Positions 36,333-45,256 of a stretch of DNA of 64,000 nt are shown piece by piece (the first letter of the stretch is position 1; the number at the start of each line of letters is the position of its first letter). This stretch comes from Acinetobacter baylyi DSM 14961 = CIP 107474 (lineage in GTDB: Bacteria; Pseudomonadota; Gammaproteobacteria; Pseudomonadales; Moraxellaceae). The stretch is taken from contig NZ_KB849623.1 in the NCBI RefSeq assembly GCF_000368685.1, positions 62,001 through 126,000 of the forward strand, read 5' to 3'. The translations under genes and the position numbers were made by a program. Under the pieces are notes generated by a model. That model ran no database searches and was not told where the DNA came from. It was given only the letters and a program-made list of their open reading frames with translations.

Positions 36333-37622
36333 TCATTTCATGTAGGGCTCCTTTACCACCCGATATAAGGCCTGTTCCATTTGTTGTACGGGATACTGCC
36401 ATCCATCATGCTCAACACATTGACGAGCACGCTGTCCCATTTGCCTCAGTTGTTTTACACCAGAAAGTTGTCGCATGGCCTGAATGAATGTCGCTGGCTG
36501 CCCCAAAGGACTCAACCACCCTGTCACACCATGTTGTATATACTGGTGTGCACACGCGTAATCATAAGCTACAACAGGCAAACCACTTGCCATCGCTTCC
36601 AAAACCACGTTACCGAATGTCTCGACTTGACTTGCAAATACAAAAACATCGGCACTTGCATAAGCTTCTGCAAGATTCTTGCCACTTAAACTCCCCATAA
36701 AAATGACTTCTTGCGTTTCATCCAGTGCTTCTAGTCTGGCACGGTCTGGGCCACTGCCCACAATAACCAGTTTCACATTCCTGGGTTCAACACGCCGCAT
36801 CGCAGCATAGTTCTGAATCAGAATATGAATTTCTTTTTCTGGAGAAAGCCGTCCAACATATAACATGACGACGGTGTCCGATGCAGCTTTCCATCGTTCA
36901 CGTAACGCTTCGTTACGAAAATCTGGTGAAAAGAACTTAGGATCGACGCCTCTCCCCACAATACTCAGCGGGCAGGTCACACCAAAAGCGCGTAGCGCCT
37001 TTTCTGTATCCTGACTTGGTACACAAGTGATTTGGGTATGGTTATGGAACCAGCGCAAATATCCTTGAATAGGTTTCAGTAAAAATGCCAAATCAAAAAA
37101 TCGGCTGAAATCCTGAAATGGCGAATGAAAGCCACTGGATACTGGAATTTGTTTGGCACGTGCAGCATACAAGGCCGTCAAACCCAGTGGCCCCTCAGTC
37201 ACCACATGCACAACATCTGGAGTAAAATCTTCAAATGCTTTTGCAACCTTCAAATACTGCGGCCAGCCAAATTGTAATTCTGGGTATTTTGGAATTCTTT
37301 GTGCATGCACCAAACATTCTTTGTGAGGCGAAAATTCATAACATTCTCGCTTTTGTTGTGGACGAACCAACAAAATTTTATGCCCTTGCTCTTGCAGGCC
37401 CTTACATAATTGTAAAAGTGACATCGCCACGCCATTAATTTCTGGTGGCCAAGTTTCAGTTACGATTGCAATTTTTAAACGGGGACGTACCAGCTCATTT
37501 AAATGAGGTCCATCAGTTACAAGCGGAGCAAAGCGGCGTTTGAAATAAAACTTAAAGCTTTCTGGTATATTTTGTTGTTTTAGCAGTGTTGTAGCGGATA
37601 TACCTGGCATACAACCATCCAT
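36333..37622 (-). CDS. Family 4 glycosyltransferase (GT-B fold)
   Basis: About 429 residues. The N-terminal acceptor domain starts RLKIAIVTETWPPEINGVAMSL (about 45-66). The C-terminal donor domain has VMLYVGRLSPEKEI, LVIVGSGPDRARLE and the E-x7-E motif in SQVETFGNVVLEAMASGLPVVA. This architecture is typical of mannosyl/glucosyl transferases acting on lipids. The frame is open to a TTG at 37643; ATG 37622 is taken, and ATG 37610 (GGATGG upstream) is also possible. It pairs with the PAP2 phosphatase downstream. Donor and acceptor are unknown. Confidence 0.85.
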   Translation of the reverse strand: MDGCMPGISATTLLKQQNIPESFKFYFKRRFAPLVTDGPHLNELVRPRLKIAIVTETWPPEINGVAMSLLQLCKGLQEQGHKILLVRPQQKRECYEFSPHKECLVHAQRIPKYPELQFGWPQYLKVAKAFEDFTPDVVHVVTEGPLGLTALYAARAKQIPVSSGFHSPFQDFSRFFDLAFLLKPIQGYLRWFHNHTQITCVPSQDTEKALRAFGVTCPLSIVGRGVDPKFFSPDFRNEALRERWKAASDTVVMLYVGRLSPEKEIHILIQNYAAMRRVEPRNVKLVIVGSGPDRARLEALDETQEVIFMGSLSGKNLAEAYASADVFVFASQVETFGNVVLEAMASGLPVVAYDYACAHQYIQHGVTGWLSPLGQPATFIQAMRQLSGVKQLRQMGQRARQCVEHDGWQYPVQQMEQALYRVVKEPYMK

Positions 37623-37710
37623 CGATTTATTGTCATAGCTCAAAGTTTAGCCACAAGATTTGACATTTTCATGATCTTTACATGACACTTTTCTGACAAT
37701 CCCGAGCATT

Positions 37711-37759
37711 AAAAAGCCCGTTTCGTTCTATCAAATCATCTCAGAACAAAACGGGCCTT
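37711..37759 (-). terminator. Terminator of prc
   Basis: A long stem AGGCCCGTTTTGTTCT / AGAACGAAACGGGCTT (minus strand, minor mismatches) with a 13-nt loop, then TTTTT. It is 45 bp past the prc stop. Confidence 0.85.
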
Positions 37760-37804
37760 GAAAAATTTACAGCTATTTTAAAATACTGCGTTTGCTAGAC
37801 CAGA

Positions 37805-39988
37805 TTAATGACCCTGCAATTTTGAATAGTCTAATAACACATTACCCGCTTCTGTCACAAATGCTTCTTCTTCTGGAAGTGCAGGACGCTGCGTGGCTTT
37901 CATTTTGGCTCTAGACTCACTAAGAGCATCCAGAGAGGCCTGATAACTTTCCCAGTTTGCATACGGTTTTAAACCTGTCGCAAGACGACGTTTGTTTTCG
38001 GCATCTAATGTCTGCTTTTCAAGTGACAAAATTTCAGCCTTACGCTGGTCGATATCGAGTACAACACGTTTCTGATCTTTGGTTTCCTGTGCAATCGACT
38101 TACGTGTTTCCAGATAAGTAAACTGAGGATCTTTATCAACACGCTGTAAAGAAAGCTGAGATAACTTAGTTACATACGGCTGGATTGAACCTTCACGTTT
38201 GAACGGTGCTGTTGGAATAGTATCCCATTTCAAAGCATTCTTGGCTTTACGCTCACCAAACTCTTCATCATAAATATCGACCAGCTTAACGTCTGGAATG
38301 ACGCCTTTATTCTGAGTACTGCCGCCTGTCACACGGTAGAATTTACGCTGCGTGAGGGTTGCCTGACCATAGGCCAAACTATCCAGCTGTACCTGAGCAG
38401 TCCCTTTACCCGTGGTGGTACTTCCAATCACTACACCACGCTCATAATCTTGAATGGCTGCCGAATAAATCTCACTGGCCGATGCCGATGCCAGATTAAT
38501 CAATACAGCCAATGGACCTGCATAGGTTTGAGCACCGCCGTCATTGTCTTCAAAAACGCTGACATTGCCATTGCCGTCACGGATTTGTACAACAGGCCCC
38601 GACTTAATCACTTGCCCGAGCATACGAGCAACTTCTTCTAAAGAACCACCTGGATTATTCCGCAAGTCTATGATGATGCCTTCCACATTTTTTGCAGAAA
38701 GTGCTTTCAATGCATTATTGGTATCTTCAGAAACAGAACGATACTCTGTGCCTGCTCGACGCGCGCGATAATTCAAATAGAATGATGGGATTTCAATCAC
38801 ACCAAATACATGTTTCTTACCATCGCGGGTAATCTCAACAGTACGTGAACGCACCCCTGCATCATCTTCTTGAATTACATCACGTACCAATGTAACAGTA
38901 CGTGCCTGACTCATTTGAGCACCTGGTCCAAGTAACTTGATAGTCACTTTTGTCCCACGTTTACCGCGAATCAAGCCGACAATTTCAGAGCTAGGCCAGC
39001 CAATCACATCCACCATTTTGTCGCCATCTTGCGCAACACCGATAATGCGATCACCCGATTTGATCTGTCCTGATTTACTCGCAGGCCCACCTTCAACGAT
39101 GGTTTCAATTTTGGTGTAATCTTCATTACCGCGCTCAGGACGAATCGACACCCCAATACCTTCAAGTTGCAAAGTGGTCTGACGATTCAACTCCATTGCA
39201 TCGATTGGTGGATAATAATTACTGTGTGGATCGTAAGTTGCCATCATGGCATTCAATGTCTTATCCAGCACATCATCACTTTTCACACGATTAATTCGTT
39301 CGAGCTGACGTGTATAACGCTTGGTCAGGGTTTGAACTGGCGTGAGATCTTCTGCGCTGGCAAGGTCTTGACCATTGGCTAGAGCAGGATTGTCTTTCAA
39401 GGCTTTTTGCTTGGCCAGATCTTCTTCTTTACTGATGGTAAGGTTAATCAACTGGGAAACCAGCATTTTGCGCCAGTAATCCTGCTGCTCAGCAACAGTT
39501 TTAAAGTAAGGCGCCTTCTCACGATCTGTATCGACATAGACATTCGATTGTTTGAGATTTTGCGGCTTTTTCAACTCACCAAGTACATATTCGTAAAACG
39601 CCTTAAGGCGGGCGCGGTATTGTGCATGAATTGCAAATGGACCAGACAAATCACCTGCTTTGAGGGCTGCACCAAAGGTCGGGCCATATTTCTTCTTATA
39701 TTCGGCGACTTCTGATGCCAATAAAATAGAATGATCTGGATCAAGACTATCGAGATACATATCTAGAATACGATTGGATGTGGTTGCATCCAGACGCATA
39801 TTCAAATAATGCTGGCGATCGACCAGTGTTGCAAGCTGCCGAGAAACCAATGCCTGCTCTTTGGTCGGCTGAATCGACTGGGTAACAGAAACAGTATCTG
39901 TAGCAGCAAGCGCCTCATTAATGGCATGGGAGAAAAAAAAACCGCCAGTTGCAACTGCAACGGCACATGCGATAACTTGAAGTTTCAT
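37805..39988 (-). CDS. prc: Carboxy-terminal (tail-specific) protease Prc
   Basis: A 727-residue periplasmic S41 protease that trims or degrades envelope proteins, including murein hydrolases in relatives. It has a signal peptide (about 1-29), an N-terminal helical region, a PDZ domain (IGVSIRPERGNEDYTKIETIVEGGPASKSG, about 265-350), and a catalytic Ser in NLASASASEIYSAAI with Lys in GSTTTGKGTAQ. A C-terminal DUF3340 region (about 560-727) follows. The stop is followed by its own terminator. It is divergent from nagZ. Confidence 0.96.
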   Translation of the reverse strand: MKLQVIACAVAVATGGFFFSHAINEALAATDTVSVTQSIQPTKEQALVSRQLATLVDRQHYLNMRLDATTSNRILDMYLDSLDPDHSILLASEVAEYKKKYGPTFGAALKAGDLSGPFAIHAQYRARLKAFYEYVLGELKKPQNLKQSNVYVDTDREKAPYFKTVAEQQDYWRKMLVSQLINLTISKEEDLAKQKALKDNPALANGQDLASAEDLTPVQTLTKRYTRQLERINRVKSDDVLDKTLNAMMATYDPHSNYYPPIDAMELNRQTTLQLEGIGVSIRPERGNEDYTKIETIVEGGPASKSGQIKSGDRIIGVAQDGDKMVDVIGWPSSEIVGLIRGKRGTKVTIKLLGPGAQMSQARTVTLVRDVIQEDDAGVRSRTVEITRDGKKHVFGVIEIPSFYLNYRARRAGTEYRSVSEDTNNALKALSAKNVEGIIIDLRNNPGGSLEEVARMLGQVIKSGPVVQIRDGNGNVSVFEDNDGGAQTYAGPLAVLINLASASASEIYSAAIQDYERGVVIGSTTTGKGTAQVQLDSLAYGQATLTQRKFYRVTGGSTQNKGVIPDVKLVDIYDEEFGERKAKNALKWDTIPTAPFKREGSIQPYVTKLSQLSLQRVDKDPQFTYLETRKSIAQETKDQKRVVLDIDQRKAEILSLEKQTLDAENKRRLATGLKPYANWESYQASLDALSESRAKMKATQRPALPEEEAFVTEAGNVLLDYSKLQGH

Positions 39989-40224
39989 AAATTCTTAATA
40001 CTTCCTGAACTTTCCTATATCAGGGAAAATTGCCATGTTGATTTCAAATGCAATGAACCCCACACGCCGAGTCTTCGATCTATATATCGCCGATTCAACA
40101 TCTTAATCAACTTAATTTGTTTGTGTCGTGTAGTTTTATCATATTCTGTGCTGACAAAATGTAGCAAATCATTGCAAAATTCCGTTATCGTTCTTTTTCT
40201 GAAAAATATAACACGGACTTGCTT

Positions 40225-41244
40225 ATGATTGGCGCATTGATGCTCGATATTGCTGGCACAGAGCTTACTCAAGAAGATATTGAACTCTTGCGTGTTCCGC
40301 AAGTCGGCGGCATGATTTTATTTTCAAGAAATATTGAATCACCCGCTCAGGTACGTCAATTGACAGATCATATGCGTGACATTCGTCCCGATATTTTAAT
40401 TGCTGTCGATCAGGAAGGCGGTCGTGTACAACGCTTAAAAACAGGTTTCACACGTTTACCTGCGATGGGCCGTTTTGGTGAATTGTATCAGCAGCAACCA
40501 GATCAAGCCATTACACTTGCCGAACAGTGCGGCTGGCTTATGGCAAGCGAAGTACTGGCGGTCGGTATCGATTTTAGCTTTGCACCTGTACTGGATATTA
40601 ATGCCATCAGCGATGTCATCGGAGATCGTGGATTTGCCCAGAATCCGCAGGATATCGTGCCTTTAGCAGCGGCATTTATGAAAGGCATGAAGCAGGCAGG
40701 CATGGCAACAACAGGTAAACACTTCCCTGGTCATGGCTCGGTCAAAGCTGACTCGCATGTTGCAGCTGCCATTGATCTGCGTAGTTACGATGAGATTTAC
40801 CAACAAGACATGCAAACTTTTATCCAGCTTATGCCGCATTTGGATGCCCTGATGCCAGCACACGTGATTTATCAACAGGTTGATGCGCATCCGGCTGGCT
40901 TTTCTCCATTTTGGATACAACAGGTTTTACGCCAGCAACTCCACTTCAAAGGTGTTCTTTTCTCTGACGATTTAACCATGCAGGCTGCTTGTGTTGCAGG
41001 TGGTGCCGATGCAAGGTTGCAAGCTGCACTTAACGCAGGCTGTGATATGGGACTGGTATGCAATGATCGAGAAGCAGCCTGTCTCGCTCTGGACAGTATT
41101 GAAAATTTTGCTCTGCCAGATCAGTCACGCCTTGAACGTATGCGCGGAAAAATCCCCAATATTCAAATTACAGATCAGCTCTCGTTAGGCGAAACTTGGC
41201 AAATCACTCAAAATACGATTGAATGCTTCCGAGATTCATTCTAA
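40225..41244 (+). CDS. nagZ: Beta-N-acetylhexosaminidase NagZ
   Basis: A family 3 glycoside hydrolase that removes GlcNAc from anhydromuropeptides in cell-wall recycling, cytoplasmic, 339 residues. It has VDQEGGRVQRLK, the catalytic acid/base loop KHFPGHGSVKADSH and the nucleophile Asp in FSDDLTMQAA. ATG 40225 gives the family start MIGALMLDIAGTEL; the frame is also open at TTG 40219. Confidence 0.96.
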   Translation: MIGALMLDIAGTELTQEDIELLRVPQVGGMILFSRNIESPAQVRQLTDHMRDIRPDILIAVDQEGGRVQRLKTGFTRLPAMGRFGELYQQQPDQAITLAEQCGWLMASEVLAVGIDFSFAPVLDINAISDVIGDRGFAQNPQDIVPLAAAFMKGMKQAGMATTGKHFPGHGSVKADSHVAAAIDLRSYDEIYQQDMQTFIQLMPHLDALMPAHVIYQQVDAHPAGFSPFWIQQVLRQQLHFKGVLFSDDLTMQAACVAGGADARLQAALNAGCDMGLVCNDREAACLALDSIENFALPDQSRLERMRGKIPNIQITDQLSLGETWQITQNTIECFRDSF

Positions 41245-41363
41245 ATTGAATGGACATGATTAAATAATGCGATAAAACATGATGGAAAGTGTCCGCACTT
41301 TCCTGTTCTACAGAAATTTATATTCTGATCGATCAAGTAAAATAAAAATGAGCTCAGGACGAC

Positions 41364-42209
41364 ATGACACAAACACGCTCCAAACACCGACATATTTCAT
41401 TTACAGCTCATTATACTGGCTATATCTGGTACAGCATGGGAATTTCACATCAGGCACTTGCCACAAAAAAAGGCAAAACACTGGCTGCTCTGGTCCATCC
41501 ATTAGAAAGCTGGGCAGAAAAATTTGTGGGAGGAAGTATGCGTAGCACGCTTAAACAGCGTCATAGCATGCTTGATGAAACCCTTGAAAAACTCGTGAAT
41601 CTCTCACCTGAACTACAGGTACTCGAAATTGCTTGCGGACTTTCACCTCGCGGATGGTGGTTTCGACAGCATTATCCCAATATCCATTACCGTGAGCTAG
41701 ATTTGCCCGATATGGCAGCAATCAAGCAGACGGCCCTACAGCAATTCGAGCAGAATAGCCCAGAGGTTTTATCTGCCGATTTATTTACTCAGGAGTTTGA
41801 ATCTATATTTAAGCTGTTTGATCCTCAAAAACCGCTAGTAATTATCAGCGAAGGACTGATTAATTATTTTAGCAAACCCCTACTTTCAGAGTTACTACTC
41901 TCTATCGCAAGCTATACACAACAATTCAATCAGCTTCATTATCTGACCGATCTATATCCAGAACCTGTACATCATAAAATGGCCACAATCATCTGGCGCA
42001 GTAGCAAATTGTTAAAATGGGCCTCGCGCAGTGCATTTAGCTTTCACTTTACGACACCGAAGGAAGTTACAACATTTTTTAACGAGAACGAATTTTCTAA
42101 AGTTCAGGTGATTCAACCGACTTCGTACTTTAATCCCCCTTCAACATCTACTAACGATCAAAAACGACATCTAGGCGATCTGGTCTGGATGATACATGCA
42201 CAAAAATAA
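41364..42209 (+). CDS. Class I SAM-dependent methyltransferase, leucine carboxyl methyltransferase-like
   Basis: 281 residues. The SAM-binding loop is VLEIACGLSPRGWWF (about 90-104), the second acidic strand REL-DLPDM, and ISEGLINYFSKPLLSELL (about 165-182) is the hallmark that follows in the COG3315/PPM1-like group. The substrate is unknown. The start is ATG 41364 behind CAGGACGAC. It lies 119 bp after nagZ and may be co-transcribed. Confidence 0.75.
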   Translation: MTQTRSKHRHISFTAHYTGYIWYSMGISHQALATKKGKTLAALVHPLESWAEKFVGGSMRSTLKQRHSMLDETLEKLVNLSPELQVLEIACGLSPRGWWFRQHYPNIHYRELDLPDMAAIKQTALQQFEQNSPEVLSADLFTQEFESIFKLFDPQKPLVIISEGLINYFSKPLLSELLLSIASYTQQFNQLHYLTDLYPEPVHHKMATIIWRSSKLLKWASRSAFSFHFTTPKEVTTFFNENEFSKVQVIQPTSYFNPPSTSTNDQKRHLGDLVWMIHAQK

Positions 42210-42238
42210 TAGCAACTTAGCGTTGCTATTTTATTTGC

Positions 42239-43573
42239 TTATACTACAGCAGCATACTGCCGAGCTTGATGCTTTTGCCGCTCAATATATCTGAGCAAGC
42301 GATCAGCAACACCAAAATCACCATGCTTAAACAACGCACGAATGCTCGATTGTTCTGACTCAAAAATCAGGCATTCAATTTTAAAATCACCTTCTTCATC
42401 TTGAAGATGAAGTGCCAGATCGCGCGGTGAAGCCTGTACCAACGTCAGATCATTGGCATAATTTAAATGCAGTAAAACACCAAAAAAGTTCAGATCTGCA
42501 ATATGTACCGAAATCATCTGTTGCAAATAACGATGCGTTAGAATCGTCTCTGGCTGACTCACTTCGACACGGACTTCACCACGGCGTTCCATGACCTGCA
42601 TCTGTTCACGAGTCATGGGAATAATTCCATCCAGATGCTGGATAGATTGATGATTCAAAAATGTTTCAAATAATCGCATGGTCTCTTTGCGGCGCTGAAG
42701 CTGCGGCACATGATCAGCATTGGCAATCAGGGCGAATTCAACATCAGGGCATTGTAATGCAAAATTGGCATTTTCAAATGGCAAGGTAAAGCTGTCATAT
42801 TGTCCTGCGGCAACCAATGTTTTACATTGGGGTATAGGCACATCCTTGAGACGCAACAGGCGCTGACAATTGATTTCATAACGTAAGCGTTCAGTTGGAT
42901 TAAACTCTGCCATTTGACGAAAAAACAAACGCTTCGCTGTAGGTGACATACGGGTCTGATCCAGCTTGGCATGATTAACCAAATACAAAATGACCGCTTG
43001 CCCAAATTCTTCCATGCGATTTTCCTGCATGAGTTTAAGCGACTCTTCCAGAATCATGCGCCAGCTTTTACGTGTTTTTTGCATCACCCCCATTAAAACC
43101 AGTCGATCAATCATGTCTGGACGGAGATCGGCAAAACAAGAAGCAACCACCGAACCTAAAGACATACCCATCATCGAAATTTTTTGAATCTTGATGATAT
43201 CGAGCCATTCCACCAGAATCTTTGCAAGATCAGGCAATTCGAGTACTGCAGCAGACACACCACTGTCACGATTGGTAATTTGCTGATTGGCACCCATCGA
43301 AGGCAGATCAATTAAAATAACTGGGCCACAATGAAAGAGCTGTTCTACGCAGTATTTATAAGAGTTAAAATTTTGAAATGCGCCGCCAACGATCACAATC
43401 GGAGTTTGATCGATTGTCTGAGGATCGGCAATTGCCATATATTCGACTTTCCAGCCGTCTATCCATGTTTCACGTGCAGGCTGCTTAAAACTGTCTTTAT
43501 GATACACATCAAAAAAAACAGACGACGTCCCTATTCGATGAAGCTCCTCATCCATGCGGATAATGGAATTCAT
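42239..43573 (-). CDS. Alpha/beta hydrolase with C-terminal PilZ-like domain
   Basis: 444 residues. Residues about 55-310 are an alpha/beta hydrolase: nucleophile elbow GMSLGS (Ser about 138), Asp in AGQYDSF (about 260) and His in NADHVPQ (about 288). Residues about 328-440 look like a PilZ domain: ERRGEVRVEV matches R-x3-R and ADLNFFGVLL matches the D/N-x-S-x2-G motif with Asn at the Ser position. No signal peptide is visible. The hydrolase part recalls RhlA/lipase-like enzymes, but the substrate is unknown. AGGAGGAAGG lies directly before ATG 43573, which fixes the start. PilZ assignment is by motif only. Confidence 0.75.
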   Translation of the reverse strand: MNSIIRMDEELHRIGTSSVFFDVYHKDSFKQPARETWIDGWKVEYMAIADPQTIDQTPIVIVGGAFQNFNSYKYCVEQLFHCGPVILIDLPSMGANQQITNRDSGVSAAVLELPDLAKILVEWLDIIKIQKISMMGMSLGSVVASCFADLRPDMIDRLVLMGVMQKTRKSWRMILEESLKLMQENRMEEFGQAVILYLVNHAKLDQTRMSPTAKRLFFRQMAEFNPTERLRYEINCQRLLRLKDVPIPQCKTLVAAGQYDSFTLPFENANFALQCPDVEFALIANADHVPQLQRRKETMRLFETFLNHQSIQHLDGIIPMTREQMQVMERRGEVRVEVSQPETILTHRYLQQMISVHIADLNFFGVLLHLNYANDLTLVQASPRDLALHLQDEEGDFKIECLIFESEQSSIRALFKHGDFGVADRLLRYIERQKHQARQYAAVV

Positions 43574-43865
43574 ATCCTTCCTCCTGCTTGTGTTGATTTT
43601 TTATTTGTACAAGCTATTTTTCAATCCTGACTCAAAGATGTAATCTTATGCAACTTGTTTGGGTGAATTAAGATGTGACATATTTTACTTTTCATTCTAA
43701 ACAAATGCAGGATTTTTAAGCAATAGGTTTAACGACCATTCATCCAGATTCAGTTTCAAAATATTTAAGTATCTTAAAGGAATGATCTGTTTTTTCGGTT
43801 AAAGCATTCATTGTTGCTGCATAGCCTGATACTATGAAGATCCTGGAATCAATCTTTCTAAGCGT

Positions 43866-45131
43866 ATGCAAGATTCAATTGAACAATACATGCAGGCAGT
43901 AGGTCAGCAAGCCCGCAAGGCTTCGCGCGTGCTTTCGAGCGCATCTACTCATACTAAAAATAACGCACTTTCTGCGATTTATACTGCTTTGGTAAATCAT
44001 GAGCCCGAAATTTTGGCAGCCAATGCTGTCGATATGCAAAAAGGCCGTGACAGCCATCTGGATAGTGCCCTGCTAGATCGTTTAGAACTTACACCCACAC
44101 GCTTTAAAGGAATGTTACAGGGGTTAAAAGATGTCATCGCACTGACAGACCCAATTGGTGAAATCACCGACTTGGCCTATCGACCATCTGGCATTCAACT
44201 TGGCAAAATGCGCGTACCATTGGGTGTGATTGGGATGATTTATGAATCACGTCCAAATGTAACACTTGAAGCTGCGTCTTTAGCGCTTAAATCTGGTAAT
44301 GCGATTATTTTACGTGGTGGCTCAGAAGCCCTGCAATCGAATAAGGCAATTGCCACAGCCATTCAGCATGGCCTAAAAGTAGCTGGACTACCAGAACATG
44401 CCATTCAGGTCATAGAAACAGCAGATCGTGCTGCAGTTGGACAGCTCATCACCATGACAGAGTATGTCGATGTGATTGTACCACGTGGGGGTAAAAGCCT
44501 GATTGAGCGTATCAGTAACGAAGCACGCATTCCTGTCATCAAGCATCTGGATGGCAATTGCCATGTGTTTATTGACGTTGAGGCCGATCTTCACAAAGCA
44601 TTACCCATTGCACTCAATGCAAAAACCCATCGTTATGGGGTATGTAATGCCATGGAAACCTTATTGGTTCATGAGGAAATTGCAGAAGAGTTCTTACCAC
44701 GAATTGCTGAATTATATGCAGAGAAGCATGTTGAGCTTCGCGGTTGTCAGGAAACCCGTCGTATTTTGGGTAGCAGCGTAAAAACTGCAACAGAAGAAGA
44801 CTGGTACACCGAATATTTGGCACCCATTTTAGCCATTAAAGTGGTCGAACATATTGATCAGGCGATTGAGCATATCAATAAATACGGTTCTCATCATACC
44901 GATGCAATTGTGACTGAAAACTACAGCAAAGTACGCAAGTTTTTGGCTGAAGTCGATTCAAGTTCGGTGATGATCAATGCCTCTACCCGCTTTGCCGACG
45001 GATTTGAGTATGGGCTAGGTGCGGAAATTGGCATCTCGACCGATAAAATCCATGCACGCGGCCCAGTCGGTTTGGAAGGATTAACCTCACAAAAATGGAT
45101 TGTGTTTGGCGATGGTCAAATTCGCCATTAA
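43866..45131 (+). CDS. proA: Gamma-glutamyl phosphate reductase ProA
   Basis: A proline-biosynthesis enzyme of 421 residues that reduces gamma-glutamyl phosphate to glutamate semialdehyde with NADPH. It has an aldehyde-dehydrogenase fold, [20 protein letters not shown] (about 118-137), [18 protein letters not shown], catalytic Cys in [15 protein letters not shown], and C-terminal [16 protein letters not shown]. proB is not adjacent. Two terminators follow. Confidence 0.97.
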   Translation: MQDSIEQYMQAVGQQARKASRVLSSASTHTKNNALSAIYTALVNHEPEILAANAVDMQKGRDSHLDSALLDRLELTPTRFKGMLQGLKDVIALTDPIGEITDLAYRPSGIQLGKMRVPLGVIGMIYESRPNVTLEAASLALKSGNAIILRGGSEALQSNKAIATAIQHGLKVAGLPEHAIQVIETADRAAVGQLITMTEYVDVIVPRGGKSLIERISNEARIPVIKHLDGNCHVFIDVEADLHKALPIALNAKTHRYGVCNAMETLLVHEEIAEEFLPRIAELYAEKHVELRGCQETRRILGSSVKTATEEDWYTEYLAPILAIKVVEHIDQAIEHINKYGSHHTDAIVTENYSKVRKFLAEVDSSSVMINASTRFADGFEYGLGAEIGISTDKIHARGPVGLEGLTSQKWIVFGDGQIRH

Positions 45132-45158
45132 GTCAGAAAGTAATTTATAACTTTAAAT

Positions 45159-45188
45159 AAAAGCGCCTGATTAATCTCAGGCGCTTTT
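45159..45188 (+). terminator. Terminator 1 after proA
   Basis: A 12-bp stem AAAAGCGCCTGA / TCAGGCGCTTTT with a 6-nt loop, 27 bp after the proA stop. Confidence 0.85.
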
Positions 45189-45218
45189 ATATTATTGTTC
45201 AAATACCTACACATCAGA

Positions 45219-45243
45219 AACCAGCCCGAAGGCTGGTTTTTTT
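45219..45243 (+). terminator. Terminator 2 after proA
   Basis: A stem AACCAGCC / GGCTGGTT with a stable CGAA loop, followed by a T-tract on the plus strand. It lies between the convergent proA and gapN genes and on the minus strand lacks a T-tract, so it mainly serves proA. Confidence 0.8.
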
Positions 45244-45256
45244 ACTTCTCTACTTG

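Noticed and set aside
39809..40228. 139-codon plus-strand open frame across the prc-nagZ divergent gap
   Set aside because: Antisense to prc at its 5' half and through the nagZ promoter region at its 3' half; no family resemblance.
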